Source of the DNA: Mycobacterium terramassiliense
GTDB lineage: Bacteria > Actinomycetota > Actinomycetes > Mycobacteriales > Mycobacteriaceae
Assembly: GCF_900157385.1 (NCBI RefSeq)
Contig: NZ_LT717698.1
Coordinates: 231,312-295,311, forward strand
DNA length: 64,000 nucleotides
Direction: 5' to 3'
Under the pieces are notes generated by a model that was given only the letters and a program-made list of their open reading frames with translations, made no database searches and had not been told where the DNA came from. This document shows positions 7,556-15,047 of the stretch, in pieces. How positions within the stretch are numbered: position 1 is the first letter of the stretch; each line of letters starts with the position of its first letter. Both the position numbers and the translations under genes were made by a program.

Positions 7556-7920
7556 CAGGCCGTCCCCTTCCGGCCGCGCTGCACACCATCCCAGCGGGCA
7601 CGGCCGCCGGCGACCCGGTGCGGGTTCTTCAGCGGCGCGAACTGCTCCAACTGCAGATGACCCAGGTGCTCGGACACCCGGGCGTCCTGCAGCCGGCGCT
7701 CCGCAAGGCACTTGACGAGGATGCTCGCGCGGTTCTCGGCGGCGCGCTCGGCAGCGATTCGCTCGTCGAGCAGCTCCACGGCGCCGGCGGCACGGCAGGC
7801 GGCGTCGATGTGCTGCTGCTCCCGCTCGTCCCATTCGAGGGCGGGCTGCCCGAGCTGGGCACGTTCGCGTTCCATGGCGGCGTCGAGCTGGGCGCGTAGG
7901 CGTTCTCCCGCGGCGGTCAT
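7555..7920 (-). CDS. Hypothetical phage-like helical protein, 121 aa
   Basis: The ATG at 7920 is preceded by a good ribosome site (AAGGAG). The protein is mostly helical and charged: MTAAGERLRAQLDAAMERERAQLG, then WDEREQQHIDAACRAA, then LLDERIAAERAAENRASIL. A basic tail follows (GGRARWDGVQRGRKG). Its size, helicity and position after an HNH gene resemble small phage packaging genes, but this is only an analogy. Translation is coupled to the next gene. Confidence 0.6.
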   Translation of the reverse strand: MTAAGERLRAQLDAAMERERAQLGQPALEWDEREQQHIDAACRAAGAVELLDERIAAERAAENRASILVKCLAERRLQDARVSEHLGHLQLEQFAPLKNPHRVAGGRARWDGVQRGRKGTA

Positions 7921-8214
7921 GATCTACTCCTTCTAGCAAACTTCTGATGCTCTGCGCGGCTCGATATTGTTCGGGTCTGCGTGCGCCAGAAATTCGCGCA
8001 GCTCCCGTTAGAGAGGTTCACGCTAAGTCCGGCCGTGGCTCGGGTTGCCGTGTCGGGGGTGCCCCCCCAGGGTTCTAGCTGCGCATATGCTGCCGAGTAT
8101 GTGTTACCGGCGTCGGCAACGCGCTGACCTGCGCATACGTCACCGTCGCAAGGCGCCTTGCTATCGCGCATCCATGCAGGGCACCGCAAAGTCATGCATC
8201 GTCTAGCAAACTTC
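7921..8214. repeat. 294-bp spacer bounded by a 14-bp direct repeat
   Basis: The sequence TCTAGCAAACTTCT occurs at 7932-7945, just before the ribosome site of the 121-aa gene, and again at 8202-8215, touching the HNH stop codon. The spacer between is not obviously coding on either strand. The exact repeat suggests a duplication or small insertion between two genes that were once adjacent. Confidence 0.6.
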
Positions 8215-8529
8215 TCACGGCCCGAGCAGCACATCCGACGGGTGCACACGCGGCGGCCGTCGACCAGATCGCTTGCGGCGTTCGCGGCCGCGCTTGGCCT
8301 CGGCTTGTGTCTTGGGCGTGTGACATGACGGGCACAGCCATTGCGCGTTGCCGATGTCGTCTGCGCCGCCCTCGGACACGGGCACCACGTGGTCCAGCTC
8401 GAGCGGAACGTCGCGACCGTCGATGCCGCACCGGGCGCACTCATACGGGAGGACCTTGCGGGCGAGGCGCCTGACCGCACGCCACGCTGCGGTGCTGGTG
8501 CGGCTTGGGCCGCCGCTCTTCCACGCCAT
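8215..8529 (-). CDS. HNH endonuclease
   Basis: About 104 residues from the ATG at 8529, which has GGGAG upstream; the frame extends further but becomes Arg/Thr-rich and unlikely. The protein has a CxxC pair (CARCG), the HNH centre LELDHVVPVSEGG, an Asn in NAQWLCPSCH, and a second CxxC (CPSC), followed by a basic tail. It is a zinc-ribbon HNH nuclease of the kind found near packaging genes of phages, where it helps terminase cut DNA. No terminase is visible here, so the role in this element is unknown. Confidence 0.8.
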   Translation of the reverse strand: MAWKSGGPSRTSTAAWRAVRRLARKVLPYECARCGIDGRDVPLELDHVVPVSEGGADDIGNAQWLCPSCHTPKTQAEAKRGRERRKRSGRRPPRVHPSDVLLGP

Positions 8530-8680
8530 GCCGCGCTCCCGTCTGGTCTTGGTTGCCGCCGGCCGCGTGGTCTGCGAGGTCCAACGCGGCCGGCGGCGAA
8601 TGCGGGTCGCCGGCCGCGCCGCGGCCACGTCAACACGGCGGGCGCCGTGACCGCACGCTTGAGGGGAGCGGATACCGGCA

Positions 8681-8875
8681 TCATGAGCGGTCGGCGTACT
8701 TGCCGTGGTACAGCTGCCGCCCGGTGATCCGCCTCTCCGAACACTGCAACTGCACCGCCTGGCCGGTCATCCAGCGCAGCCCGCGCGGCAGGGCGGTACT
8801 TCGGTTGACGTTACGCAGCGCCTCAGCCGCACGCTGTTTGGCTTCGGCTTGTTCGCGTCGGCGTTGCTCGTTCAC
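8681..8875 (-). CDS. Small basic hypothetical protein, 64 aa
   Basis: The GTG start overlaps the stop of the upstream gene (GTGA). The N-terminal half is a charged helix (QRRREQAEAKQRAAEAL), and the rest is short and basic. I do not recognise it. The coupling to the preceding gene supports translation. Confidence 0.45.
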   Translation of the reverse strand: MNEQRRREQAEAKQRAAEALRNVNRSTALPRGLRWMTGQAVQLQCSERRITGRQLYHGKYADRS

Positions 8876-9513
8876 AATGGCCGCAGCATCTGCATCGCAG
8901 CGTCCGAGGATTGGTTCGCGCCGCCATCCTCCCCGTCGGCGATCCGCTGCAGGGAGCTATCCGATACGCCGCCCAGGAAACCGCATACTTCCTGGGGTGC
9001 TGGCAATCCGAATAACGCGATACTCGCTAACCGGCTACTCGGCACAGCGTTGAGGTCGTCGTAATCGTCTGAAAGTCCCGTAGTTTCGGCGTATTCCTCG
9101 GCCACTTCCCGTATGCCCAACTCATGCGCCCTGGCGGCGACGGCGCGCGCGAGCAGAGTGTCGCCCATAGCGGTCGCACGCTTCAGCGCGCCCTCCAACT
9201 TCTCTGGGCCGCGCAATTGTGCGGCGCGATCCACGGCGTCGCGGTACGCGAGCGTCGATCCGGCGTCGGCGTCAGCGGGAATCCCGAACAGCTTTTTCAT
9301 CAGAGCTGCGCGCGTGGAGTCGTTGTCGACCGTCGTGCTGTCGCGCAGCTCGGCTGCTTGTTTGCGGTGCGCGATTAGGGTTTTCGCCAGTTCTTGACGG
9401 CGCCCCGCGTCGGTGTAATTGGGGCTGCTACGGATCGCGTCGACTTCACGAGCAAGGCTGGAGCGGATCGCCGACATTTTCTGTTTCGCATCAGCGATTT
9501 GCGTTGTGGCCAC
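8872..9513 (-). CDS. Hypothetical phage-like helical protein, 213 aa
   Basis: I chose the GTG at 9513 because AAGGA lies seven bases upstream; the frame extends to 9540. The protein is largely alpha-helical: an N-terminal coiled-coil-like region (about 1-60), a middle part with LMKKLFGIPADADAG, a helical repeat (LEGALKRATAMGDTLLARAVAARAHE, about 115-140), then an acidic C-terminus. No known motif is found. It is the upstream partner of the 64-aa gene and follows the HTH gene with an 18-bp gap. Confidence 0.6.
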   Translation of the reverse strand: MATTQIADAKQKMSAIRSSLAREVDAIRSSPNYTDAGRRQELAKTLIAHRKQAAELRDSTTVDNDSTRAALMKKLFGIPADADAGSTLAYRDAVDRAAQLRGPEKLEGALKRATAMGDTLLARAVAARAHELGIREVAEEYAETTGLSDDYDDLNAVPSSRLASIALFGLPAPQEVCGFLGGVSDSSLQRIADGEDGGANQSSDAAMQMLRPL

Positions 9514-9529
9514 TTCGGTTTCCTTCCGG

Positions 9530-9958
9530 TTAGGCGGCAAGCGCCTGCGCGATGTTTAGGTGTTGGCGGTCAACCATCCAGCTTCGGCCGTGACGCTTGG
9601 CCGGTAACCTCTCGGCGGCAATCCACTTGCGGATGCATCGGTCGGTTACGCCGGTTAGGTTGGCGGCCTCAGCGGTGGTCAACCAATCCGAGTCTTTCGC
9701 ATTATGTTGGCGCTCCGCATTTTTAGGTCCGTTTGCGGAACGCGACGCGAGCAAGTCGCCGCCCACCGACGCCAAATGCAGCGCGCCTAGCACCGCATAC
9801 AGCTCAGGGTCGGTGTCGCGCAACATGAGGCGGCGCTCCTGCGTCACACCGGCTTTGCGTTCGAGCCACTGCGCGGCGCGATGCGGCACAACGACCGATC
9901 CATCGGGCAGCACATGCCGCTCGATCATCGCGGCCAGGTCGAGGCGCTGGCTGTTCAT
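9530..9958 (-). CDS. Helix-turn-helix DNA-binding protein (excisionase-like domain)
   Basis: This 142-residue protein ends in a MerR/excisionase-type helix-turn-helix (about residues 91-135): WLTTAEAANLTGVTDRCIRKWIAAERLPAKRHGRSWMV. The N-terminal half is of unknown fold. Such proteins act as small regulators or recombination directionality factors in mycobacterial prophages. A second excisionase-like gene lies next to the integrase, so this one may be a transcription regulator. Confidence 0.7.
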   Translation of the reverse strand: MNSQRLDLAAMIERHVLPDGSVVVPHRAAQWLERKAGVTQERRLMLRDTDPELYAVLGALHLASVGGDLLASRSANGPKNAERQHNAKDSDWLTTAEAANLTGVTDRCIRKWIAAERLPAKRHGRSWMVDRQHLNIAQALAA

Positions 9959-10076
9959 GGCCGCACCTTCCTGGCGACCAGGACCGCTCGGTCGCCGCGG
10001 CGCTCCAAATCGTCAGCATCGCCCAGCCGTGCCACAGTGGCAGCCGCCCCGAGTAGATCGGCTGGTTGGTGTGGGT

Positions 10077-10592
10077 TCATCGGTCTGCTCCATGGCCGAT
10101 CTGCGCGCGGCGGCCACGGGAGTGGGCGCGCACCAGACTTCGCTTGAGTGGGAAGAACTCAATAACCGCTGCGGCGTCGTCGCCGGAGAGACACAGAAGC
10201 GTGAGGCGACCGTTGCCGTCGCCCGACTCGATGAGTCGATCGAACGCATACCGGCGACCCCGAATGGTCAGGATCGCGGCCGTCCGCCACGGACTGCGCC
10301 ATCGGCGGTGCTGCGGTACGAGGGGGTCAACCTCTGGCGTCGCTTCTTGGCGTTCAGCAGTTCGGTGCTCGCTCGGACAACGGACCCCTGTAAGGGGGTC
10401 CGTTTGTCTGTCCGAACGGCGGGAATGCCCACTGTCCGAACTGTCTGCCGTTTGTCCGTGCTCTGACCTAGGCTTTGTCCGACTGTCCGAACTTCTGTCC
10501 GAACTAATTCGACGATCCGACGGACAGCGGTTGTCCGAACCCTTGTCCGTTACAGACATTCCAGATTTTGTAAAGTCTGCCCTGCCGGTCAT
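10077..10592 (-). CDS. Hypothetical protein with Ser-Asp/Arg-rich N-terminal repeats
   Basis: The ATG at 10592 overlaps the RepA-like stop codon and has GGAGGT upstream, so this start is well supported. Residues 18-75 are low-complexity and rich in Ser, Asp and Arg (GSDN, PSDRR, SSDRS, SSDSR, SSDSG, RSDRQ). The C-terminal part looks folded (AILTIRGRRYAFDRLIESGDG, then LLCLSGDDAAAVIEF). The low-complexity part is encoded by DNA holding at least five copies of TGTCCGAAC (plus-strand sense). I do not recognise the family; small partners of replication proteins in mobile elements are one possibility. Confidence 0.6.
   Translation of the reverse strand: MTGRADFTKSGMSVTDKGSDNRCPSDRRISSDRSSDSRTKPRSEHGQTADSSDSGHSRRSDRQTDPLTGVRCPSEHRTAERQEATPEVDPLVPQHRRWRSPWRTAAILTIRGRRYAFDRLIESGDGNGRLTLLCLSGDDAAAVIEFFPLKRSLVRAHSRGRRAQIGHGADR
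10409..10540 (+). repeat. Array of TGTCCGAAC direct repeats (iteron-like)
   Basis: Five exact copies of TGTCCGAAC start at 10409, 10433, 10484, 10496 and 10532, all in the same orientation. Near-copies start at 10453, 10476 and 10544. A hairpin (CGGACCCC at 10381-10388 pairing with 10395-10402) lies beside them. The spacings (24, 51, 12, 36) are multiples of three, which fits an in-frame Ser-Asp repeat. The conserved bases, however, extend beyond the two codons needed. The position directly after a RepA-like gene makes a replication-origin or operator role possible. Confidence 0.6.
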
Positions 10593-12169
10593 GCGGCCAC
10601 CTCCCACCGCTTCGGGCTTGCCCCCGGCACACGCGTCAGGCGCCCCTCGTGCTCGAGCCGCGCGATGGCGCGCCGGGCAGTCTTGTCCTGCGTATCGGTG
10701 GGCGGTGTTCCAGGCGGTAATCCGTTGGCGGCGATCGCAACGTCACGGGCGGATACGGCGCCGCCGTTGTCCGCCGACAGCCGTTGCACCGCCTCGTAGT
10801 GGCGCTCGACAACGGGGTCGATGGTCTCGGCGGGTAGTTCGGCGCGGGCGGCCGTTACCCGCCAGGCAGCGACACCTGTCTCAGGGTCAGGCGGATCAAG
10901 GACGAACGTGCCGGCGAATTGGCGGCGCCCTTCGCCTTTCGGGCAGTGGGCGCGCAGCCCGCCTGGGCGGTCCTTGTTGACCCACAGCTCGGCCATGCCG
11001 CCTCTGCCGGGAGTGAACGTCTGCTTGCGGACCAGATTGATCGACACACCGCTGACGGCTCGCCGTTTCGCCATCGTGCCGCCAGCACCATATCTGCGGC
11101 TCTCTTGGCCCTTGGCTTGGTGGTCGAGCAGAATGACGGCGGCGCCACCGCGCTCGAGCGGCGCGGACACCATCTGCATGACGCGGGTGTAGTCGTCCGC
11201 CGAGTCGGAGCTGGCCCGGAACAATGGCAGCAGTTCGCCTATGCAGTCGACAATGACGAGCGTTGCCCAGCCGGCGCAGTCTGCGACCACCCGTAAAGTT
11301 TCCTCGGCATCCGCCGGCTCGATATGCCGAAAACGGTTGCGATCGGCCAGCACTACCCGGTCGGCGCCGAGCATGATCAGACGCAGCGCGGTTTCCTCAG
11401 GGCCGTTGTTGTCGTAGTCCAGGAACAGCACTTTGCCTCCGCATGCGGCCGCCGCGGCGAGCACCAGCATCGTCTTACCGTCCTCGGGGTCGCCGTACAG
11501 CTCATTACGCTTCCCGTCGTAGAAGATCGCGACGCCGTCCTCGCGCTGCAGCACAGTCGGTTTTGGCGGGTCGGGCAAGCCGCCGGCGAGGAGTGCCGCG
11601 AAATCGGTGTATACGACCGGGGCCGCGTCGTCAGTGGTGCGGTCGTTAGACCACGGTGACGTGTTGGTCGCCAGCTGCTCGAAGTCGGTTTTGCCATAGT
11701 CGATTCCGGTGTTGTCGCGGGGCCTGTCGTTGAGTGCGCGCGGACCATCGTTCTCGGCATATTTGCGTGCGTCTTCGATGTCCCCGTCGAGTTTCTTCTC
11801 CCCCTCCTCGTGGCCGTAGCCGTTGGCGTTGCTGGCGTCCTTGAACTGCTGGGCGACCCAGTCAAGCGACACGGCGCCGGCTGTACCTAGCGCGAGCTGG
11901 AAGGCGTGTTTTGCCCAGTTGATCAAGTCGGTGTGCCGGCTGCTGTTTACTGGCCTTTCAGCCAGTTTGCGCGCCAGCCCCTCGATCGCGAGCTGCACGC
12001 GTCGCGCGTAATTGTCGTCGGCCGGTGCGAATGGTGTCGGTATTGCCCGTAGCGGTCGCGGCTTCGCGTGGAGCGCGCAAGGACTGCCCGGCGGGCGCAG
12101 CCAACATTCCTGGCAATTCGCGGATTCGGGGTTGTGGCTAAGCGGCTGCGCCGCTTCGGGCACGGTCAT
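10589..12169 (-). CDS. RepA-like AAA ATPase/replicative helicase of the mobile element
   Basis: From the ATG at 12169, which overlaps the upstream stop (ATGA), the protein has 526 residues. An N-terminal segment has four Cys/His residues (CQECW, CALH), a possible metal site. The central RecA-like ATPase has Walker A (GDPEDGKT, 226-233) and Walker B (LVIVDCIGE, about 304-312), then LLDHQAKG and an Arg-containing KDRPGG loop. The C-terminus (about 460-526) looks like a winged helix (ARRAIARLEHEGRLTRV). This layout resembles RepA-family hexameric helicases and the ATPases of mycobacterial prophage-like elements. It probably replicates the excised element. Confidence 0.78.
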   Translation of the reverse strand: MTVPEAAQPLSHNPESANCQECWLRPPGSPCALHAKPRPLRAIPTPFAPADDNYARRVQLAIEGLARKLAERPVNSSRHTDLINWAKHAFQLALGTAGAVSLDWVAQQFKDASNANGYGHEEGEKKLDGDIEDARKYAENDGPRALNDRPRDNTGIDYGKTDFEQLATNTSPWSNDRTTDDAAPVVYTDFAALLAGGLPDPPKPTVLQREDGVAIFYDGKRNELYGDPEDGKTMLVLAAAAACGGKVLFLDYDNNGPEETALRLIMLGADRVVLADRNRFRHIEPADAEETLRVVADCAGWATLVIVDCIGELLPLFRASSDSADDYTRVMQMVSAPLERGGAAVILLDHQAKGQESRRYGAGGTMAKRRAVSGVSINLVRKQTFTPGRGGMAELWVNKDRPGGLRAHCPKGEGRRQFAGTFVLDPPDPETGVAAWRVTAARAELPAETIDPVVERHYEAVQRLSADNGGAVSARDVAIAANGLPPGTPPTDTQDKTARRAIARLEHEGRLTRVPGASPKRWEVAA

Positions 12170-12390
12170 GCCGCCCATCGCGCTTGGATCTCGTCAGCGA
12201 CGCAACGCACCGTTGATCCGGCTATCGCGTAGAAGCCCTGGTCGCCGGCGGCATGTGCCGCCATCCGGCGAAAGTTCGCTTGCCACTTGTGGTCCGCGAC
12301 GTAACCGGCCTCTAAGGTATGATTGCTGCAGGTGATTGTTGGAGCCGCCTGGTTTGCCTGCTGGGCGGCTTCTTCATTTTCGGTTGTCAT
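12166..12390 (-). CDS. Small hypothetical protein, 74 aa
   Basis: The protein starts with an acidic Gln/Ala-rich stretch and continues with a probable folded part (HKWQANFRRMAAHAAGDQG and VRCVADEIQARWAA). Its stop codon overlaps the start of the RepA-like gene. It lies between the excisionase-like gene and the RepA-like gene in one run. I do not recognise a family. Confidence 0.55.
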   Translation of the reverse strand: MTTENEEAAQQANQAAPTITCSNHTLEAGYVADHKWQANFRRMAAHAAGDQGFYAIAGSTVRCVADEIQARWAA

Positions 12391-12468
12391 TTGGGAGGTT
12401 TTCCTTTTCGGCGTTCGGTGCAGCCGGGGTCCGAAAGTTGGGCGAAAGCCGTTGCGCGGCAGCGCGTG

Positions 12469-12684
12469 TTATGCCGCGCTGGCGGATTGCTTTACCGCGG
12501 TCCGCCGTTCGATATATGCATCGATACTCGCGGCAGTGACGAAGCCTCGGCGGCCAATGTTGACGTGGACTAGTTCGCCTTGGTTGATGAGGTCATAGAT
12601 GGTGGTGCGGGATATGCCGCCAAGGCGGAAGCGGGCGCCTTCGTCTCGAGTCATGCCTATTGGTACGAGTTGCTGCGTGGTCAT
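12469..12684 (-). CDS. xis: Excisionase-like helix-turn-helix protein
   Basis: About 71 residues from the ATG at 12684, which has AAGGG upstream; the frame extends to 12711. It is a MerR-type winged helix-turn-helix: GISRTTIYDLINQGELVHVNIGRRGFV followed by AASIDAYIERR. This is the usual form of small excisionases next to tyrosine integrases; they bend DNA and turn integration into excision. Its place immediately downstream of int supports that role. A transcription-factor role is the alternative. Confidence 0.78.
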   Translation of the reverse strand: MTTQQLVPIGMTRDEGARFRLGGISRTTIYDLINQGELVHVNIGRRGFVTAASIDAYIERRTAVKQSASAA

Positions 12685-12881
12685 TGGTGGCCCTTCGCGT
12701 GGGTTCGCCACCGCCGCTCGGTGGCCGCTGATGACAGTTCAACACAGATCGCTTGATCCAATAATGTCTAGCGTTTGTCTAGGCGACACCTGACCGGTAT
12801 GGCGCGAGTAGTCGCCGCAGGTCACCGCATGGGCAGCCGCATACCAACAGGCGACACCCAAAGTCCCGCTGGTAGTGGTTT

Positions 12882-14075
12882 TTACAGCCCGAGCGTGTTC
12901 GCGAGACCGTCCACAGCCGCACGGGCCGTTGCGTCCTCGGCGTGACCATAGATATCGCCCGTAATGCTGATCGAGCTGTGTCCGAGGAGGTCGGCCACCG
13001 CCTTGATGTGGACCCCGCCTTCCAGCCACGCCGCGGCGGCGGAGTGCCGAAGCGTGTGCACCACAACGCCCTCTGTGCCGGCGGTCTTCGCCGCCGACTC
13101 AATTACTCGCAGTAGGTTGCGCGGGTCGACTGGCGTGCCGAACTCGGTTGTGAACACCAAACCGCTTTCGCGCCACTGGTCCCCGGCGCGGATACGCTCC
13201 TTCTTCTGGCGGGTGCGGTGCTCGCGCAGCAGCGCCACAACGGGTTTCGACAGCGGCACCAGTCGCCGCGAGCGTGCCGTTTTCGGCTCGCTGATGGTCA
13301 GCGCTCCTTCTACGCGGGCCAGCGTCCCAGCCACCCGCAGCGCTCCCCCGGCGAGGTCTACCTTGTCCCATGTCAGCGCAAGCGCTTCGCCTCGCCGTAG
13401 CCCGGTCGAAGCGATCAAAACAAGCGCGGCGTGGTACCGCGACTCCTTGGCCGCGTCGAGGAGTCCCACGACGGCGTCGCGGTCCAGGTGTCGGGCTTCG
13501 ACGCGCTCTACACCCGGGCGTTTGACGGCGGCGGTGGGGTTCTTCGCCAGCAGGCCGTCGCGCACGGCGCCGTCCAGGCCGGCCCGCAGGACGGTGTACG
13601 CGGACCGGATGGTCGAATCGCTGAGCGCGCGCACCGGCGCGGGCTTCGGATTGTCGTCGGTGCGCTTGCCGGGCTTCATCTGGGCGCGCATATCGAGGAT
13701 GAACTTCTCGATGTCCGACGGCCGCAGCCGGTCGAGCCGCGCCGCCCCGATCGGGGCGGCCTCGATGTGCTTGCGGCTGAGGTTGGCGTACAGCTCACGA
13801 GTGGCCGGCTTGCGGTCCGACGCGGCGAGCGTGGTGGCCCGCCAATGCGTCATCCACGCGGCGACGGAAGTGGTTGCGTCCCGGGGCGGTTGTCCCTCCT
13901 TGAGCCGCTCACGCACCTTGTCTAGCTCGGCCAGAGCCGCCTTCTGCGTGGCGCCGTAGACGCTGACCCGTTTCTGCTCGCCGGTGTCGTGGTCGCGGTA
14001 ACGCAGCCTGGCCTCCCAGCGTCCATTCGGCCGCTGGTACACGTTTCCTTGTGAGTTGGCGCGACGCTTCGCCAT
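12882..14075 (-). CDS. int: Tyrosine recombinase (phage-type integrase)
   Basis: This 397-residue integrase has an arm-binding N-terminus (about 10-60, GNVYQRPNGRWEARLRYRD), a core-binding helical domain (about 68-180) and a C-terminal catalytic domain. The catalytic set is complete: Arg227 (STGLRRGEAL), a candidate Lys265, His340 and Arg343 (HTLRHSAAAAW), His366 (LLGHSS), and Tyr376 (GDIYGH). It catalyses site-specific integration and excision. The gene begins 91 bp from the 3' end of tRNA-Pro, which identifies that tRNA as the likely attachment site. It looks functional. Confidence 0.95.
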   Translation of the reverse strand: MAKRRANSQGNVYQRPNGRWEARLRYRDHDTGEQKRVSVYGATQKAALAELDKVRERLKEGQPPRDATTSVAAWMTHWRATTLAASDRKPATRELYANLSRKHIEAAPIGAARLDRLRPSDIEKFILDMRAQMKPGKRTDDNPKPAPVRALSDSTIRSAYTVLRAGLDGAVRDGLLAKNPTAAVKRPGVERVEARHLDRDAVVGLLDAAKESRYHAALVLIASTGLRRGEALALTWDKVDLAGGALRVAGTLARVEGALTISEPKTARSRRLVPLSKPVVALLREHRTRQKKERIRAGDQWRESGLVFTTEFGTPVDPRNLLRVIESAAKTAGTEGVVVHTLRHSAAAAWLEGGVHIKAVADLLGHSSISITGDIYGHAEDATARAAVDGLANTLGL

Positions 14076-14096
14076 GGTGGTCAGTCTAGCTCCGGT

Positions 14097-14117
14097 GGGC
14101 GTACCAAAGGGCGTACC
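14097..14117. promoter_or_regulatory. Paired GGGCGTACC repeats between int and tRNA-Pro
   Basis: The nonamer GGGCGTACC occurs at 14097-14105 and 14109-14117, 12 bp apart in the same orientation. It lies between the integrase start and the presumed attachment core. Arm-type binding sites for integrase or excisionase are expected in this position. The match is by position and repetition only. Confidence 0.4.
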
Positions 14118-14166
14118 GTAGCATTTCGTGTGTCACCGGCGATACGAAAATGCCCTCTGACCTGCG

Positions 14167-14240
14167 TCGGGCTGACAGGATTTGAACCTGCGACCACTTG
14201 ACCCCCAGTCAAGTGCGCTACCAAACTGCGCCACAGCCCG
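14167..14240 (-). tRNA. tRNA-Pro (anticodon GGG)
   Basis: On the minus strand the sequence folds into a tRNA. The acceptor arms are CGGGCTG and CAGCCCG with a discriminator A. The D arm contains AGTTTGGTAGCGC, and the anticodon arm is CTTGA/TCAAG with loop CTGGGGG (anticodon GGG). The T arm contains GGTTCAAATCC. CCA is not encoded. It reads codon CCC. The integrase sits just beyond its 3' end, so this gene probably supplies the attachment core and remains intact after integration. Confidence 0.95.
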
Positions 14241-14300
14241 GATGCCGCCTGAATCACCGGCAGCAGGTCGACAGCCTACCGCAGCCGAGCCGCCACCTTA

Positions 14301-15047
14301 CTAATGCCCGAGCGACCTGCGCGTCTTCTCCACCCAGGCCAGCAGCGCCTCGGCGAGCTCGGACTCGCGGCGATAGAACCGCTGCGCCGGAACCGGCACG
14401 CTGACCGCCACCAGCTGCTCGCCCACGCCGGGCAGCACCGCACCCACCGCGCAGACGCCTTCGGTCTGCTCCTCGCGGTCGTAGGCGACGCCCTCGGCGC
14501 GGACGCGGTCGAGCTCCTTGCGCAGCGCCGCGGGAGTCGTGATCGTGTTGTCGGTCAGCCGGGCCAGCCGGCTGGGCAAGGCCTGCGCCTGCTGCTCGGG
14601 CGGCAGGCTGGCCAGCAGCGCCTTGCCGTTGGCGCAGCAGTGCAGCGGAAAGGACTCCCCGACCGCGCTGATCGCCCGCAGCCGGTGCGGCGAGACGACC
14701 TGGTCGACGAACGTCACGCGGTCACCGTCGAGGATCGACAGGTCCACGGTCTCGCCGAGCTCGCGCGACAGCTCCTCCATGAAGGGGTGCACGTCCCGCA
14801 CGACGCCGAGCCGCACGGTGGCGGCCATGCGCGCGATCTCGGGCCCGAGCCGGTACGGGCCGCGGGCCCCCCGCGAGGCCACCAGGCCCTCGTCGTCCAG
14901 GGCTCCCAGGATCCGGCTGACCGTCGAGCGCGGCATGCCGAGCCGCTCGCCGATCTCGGCCTGGCTGAGCCCCCCGGGATGGGCCTGCAGCAGCCGCATG
15001 ATCTCGCCCGCACGCGCGATGACCTGGATGCGACCGTCGGACGTCAC
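14301..15047 (-). CDS. IclR-family transcriptional regulator
   Basis: I placed the start at the GTG of 15047, which overlaps the stop of the cyclase gene (GTGA); the frame runs further upstream but that part is a shadow. The 248-residue product has an N-terminal winged helix-turn-helix (GGLSQAEIGERLGMPRSTVSRIL, about 26-48) and the IclR effector domain (LSILDGDRVTFVDQV, then HCCANGKALLASLP and a C-terminal GAVLPGVGEQLVAVSVPVPAQRF). IclR proteins usually control catabolic operons near them. It is the last gene of the SDR-cyclase operon and likely autoregulates it through the palindrome at 16676-16692. Confidence 0.93.
   Translation of the reverse strand: MTSDGRIQVIARAGEIMRLLQAHPGGLSQAEIGERLGMPRSTVSRILGALDDEGLVASRGARGPYRLGPEIARMAATVRLGVVRDVHPFMEELSRELGETVDLSILDGDRVTFVDQVVSPHRLRAISAVGESFPLHCCANGKALLASLPPEQQAQALPSRLARLTDNTITTPAALRKELDRVRAEGVAYDREEQTEGVCAVGAVLPGVGEQLVAVSVPVPAQRFYRRESELAEALLAWVEKTRRSLGH

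Larger units (their letters stand above)
1..14166. mobile_element. Integrative (phage-like) genetic island next to tRNA-Pro; left end outside window
   Basis: A tyrosine integrase gene starts about 90 bp from the 3' end of a tRNA-Pro gene. It is followed on the same strand by an excisionase-like HTH protein, a RepA-like ATPase, an HTH protein, an HNH nuclease, small phage-like genes and a DarTG toxin-antitoxin pair. The small genes are joined by ATGA, GTGA or TGATG overlaps, as in phages and satellites. I see no capsid, portal, large terminase or tail gene. The second copy of the attachment core, expected to repeat the tRNA 3' end, was not found in the window. The left boundary is therefore unknown, and the IS21 region may be a separate insertion. 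Confidence 0.6.

Noticed and set aside
7917..8744. 275-codon minus-strand frame spanning the HNH gene
   Set aside because: It is out of frame with the HNH motifs, which are complete in another frame, and its sequence is low-complexity.
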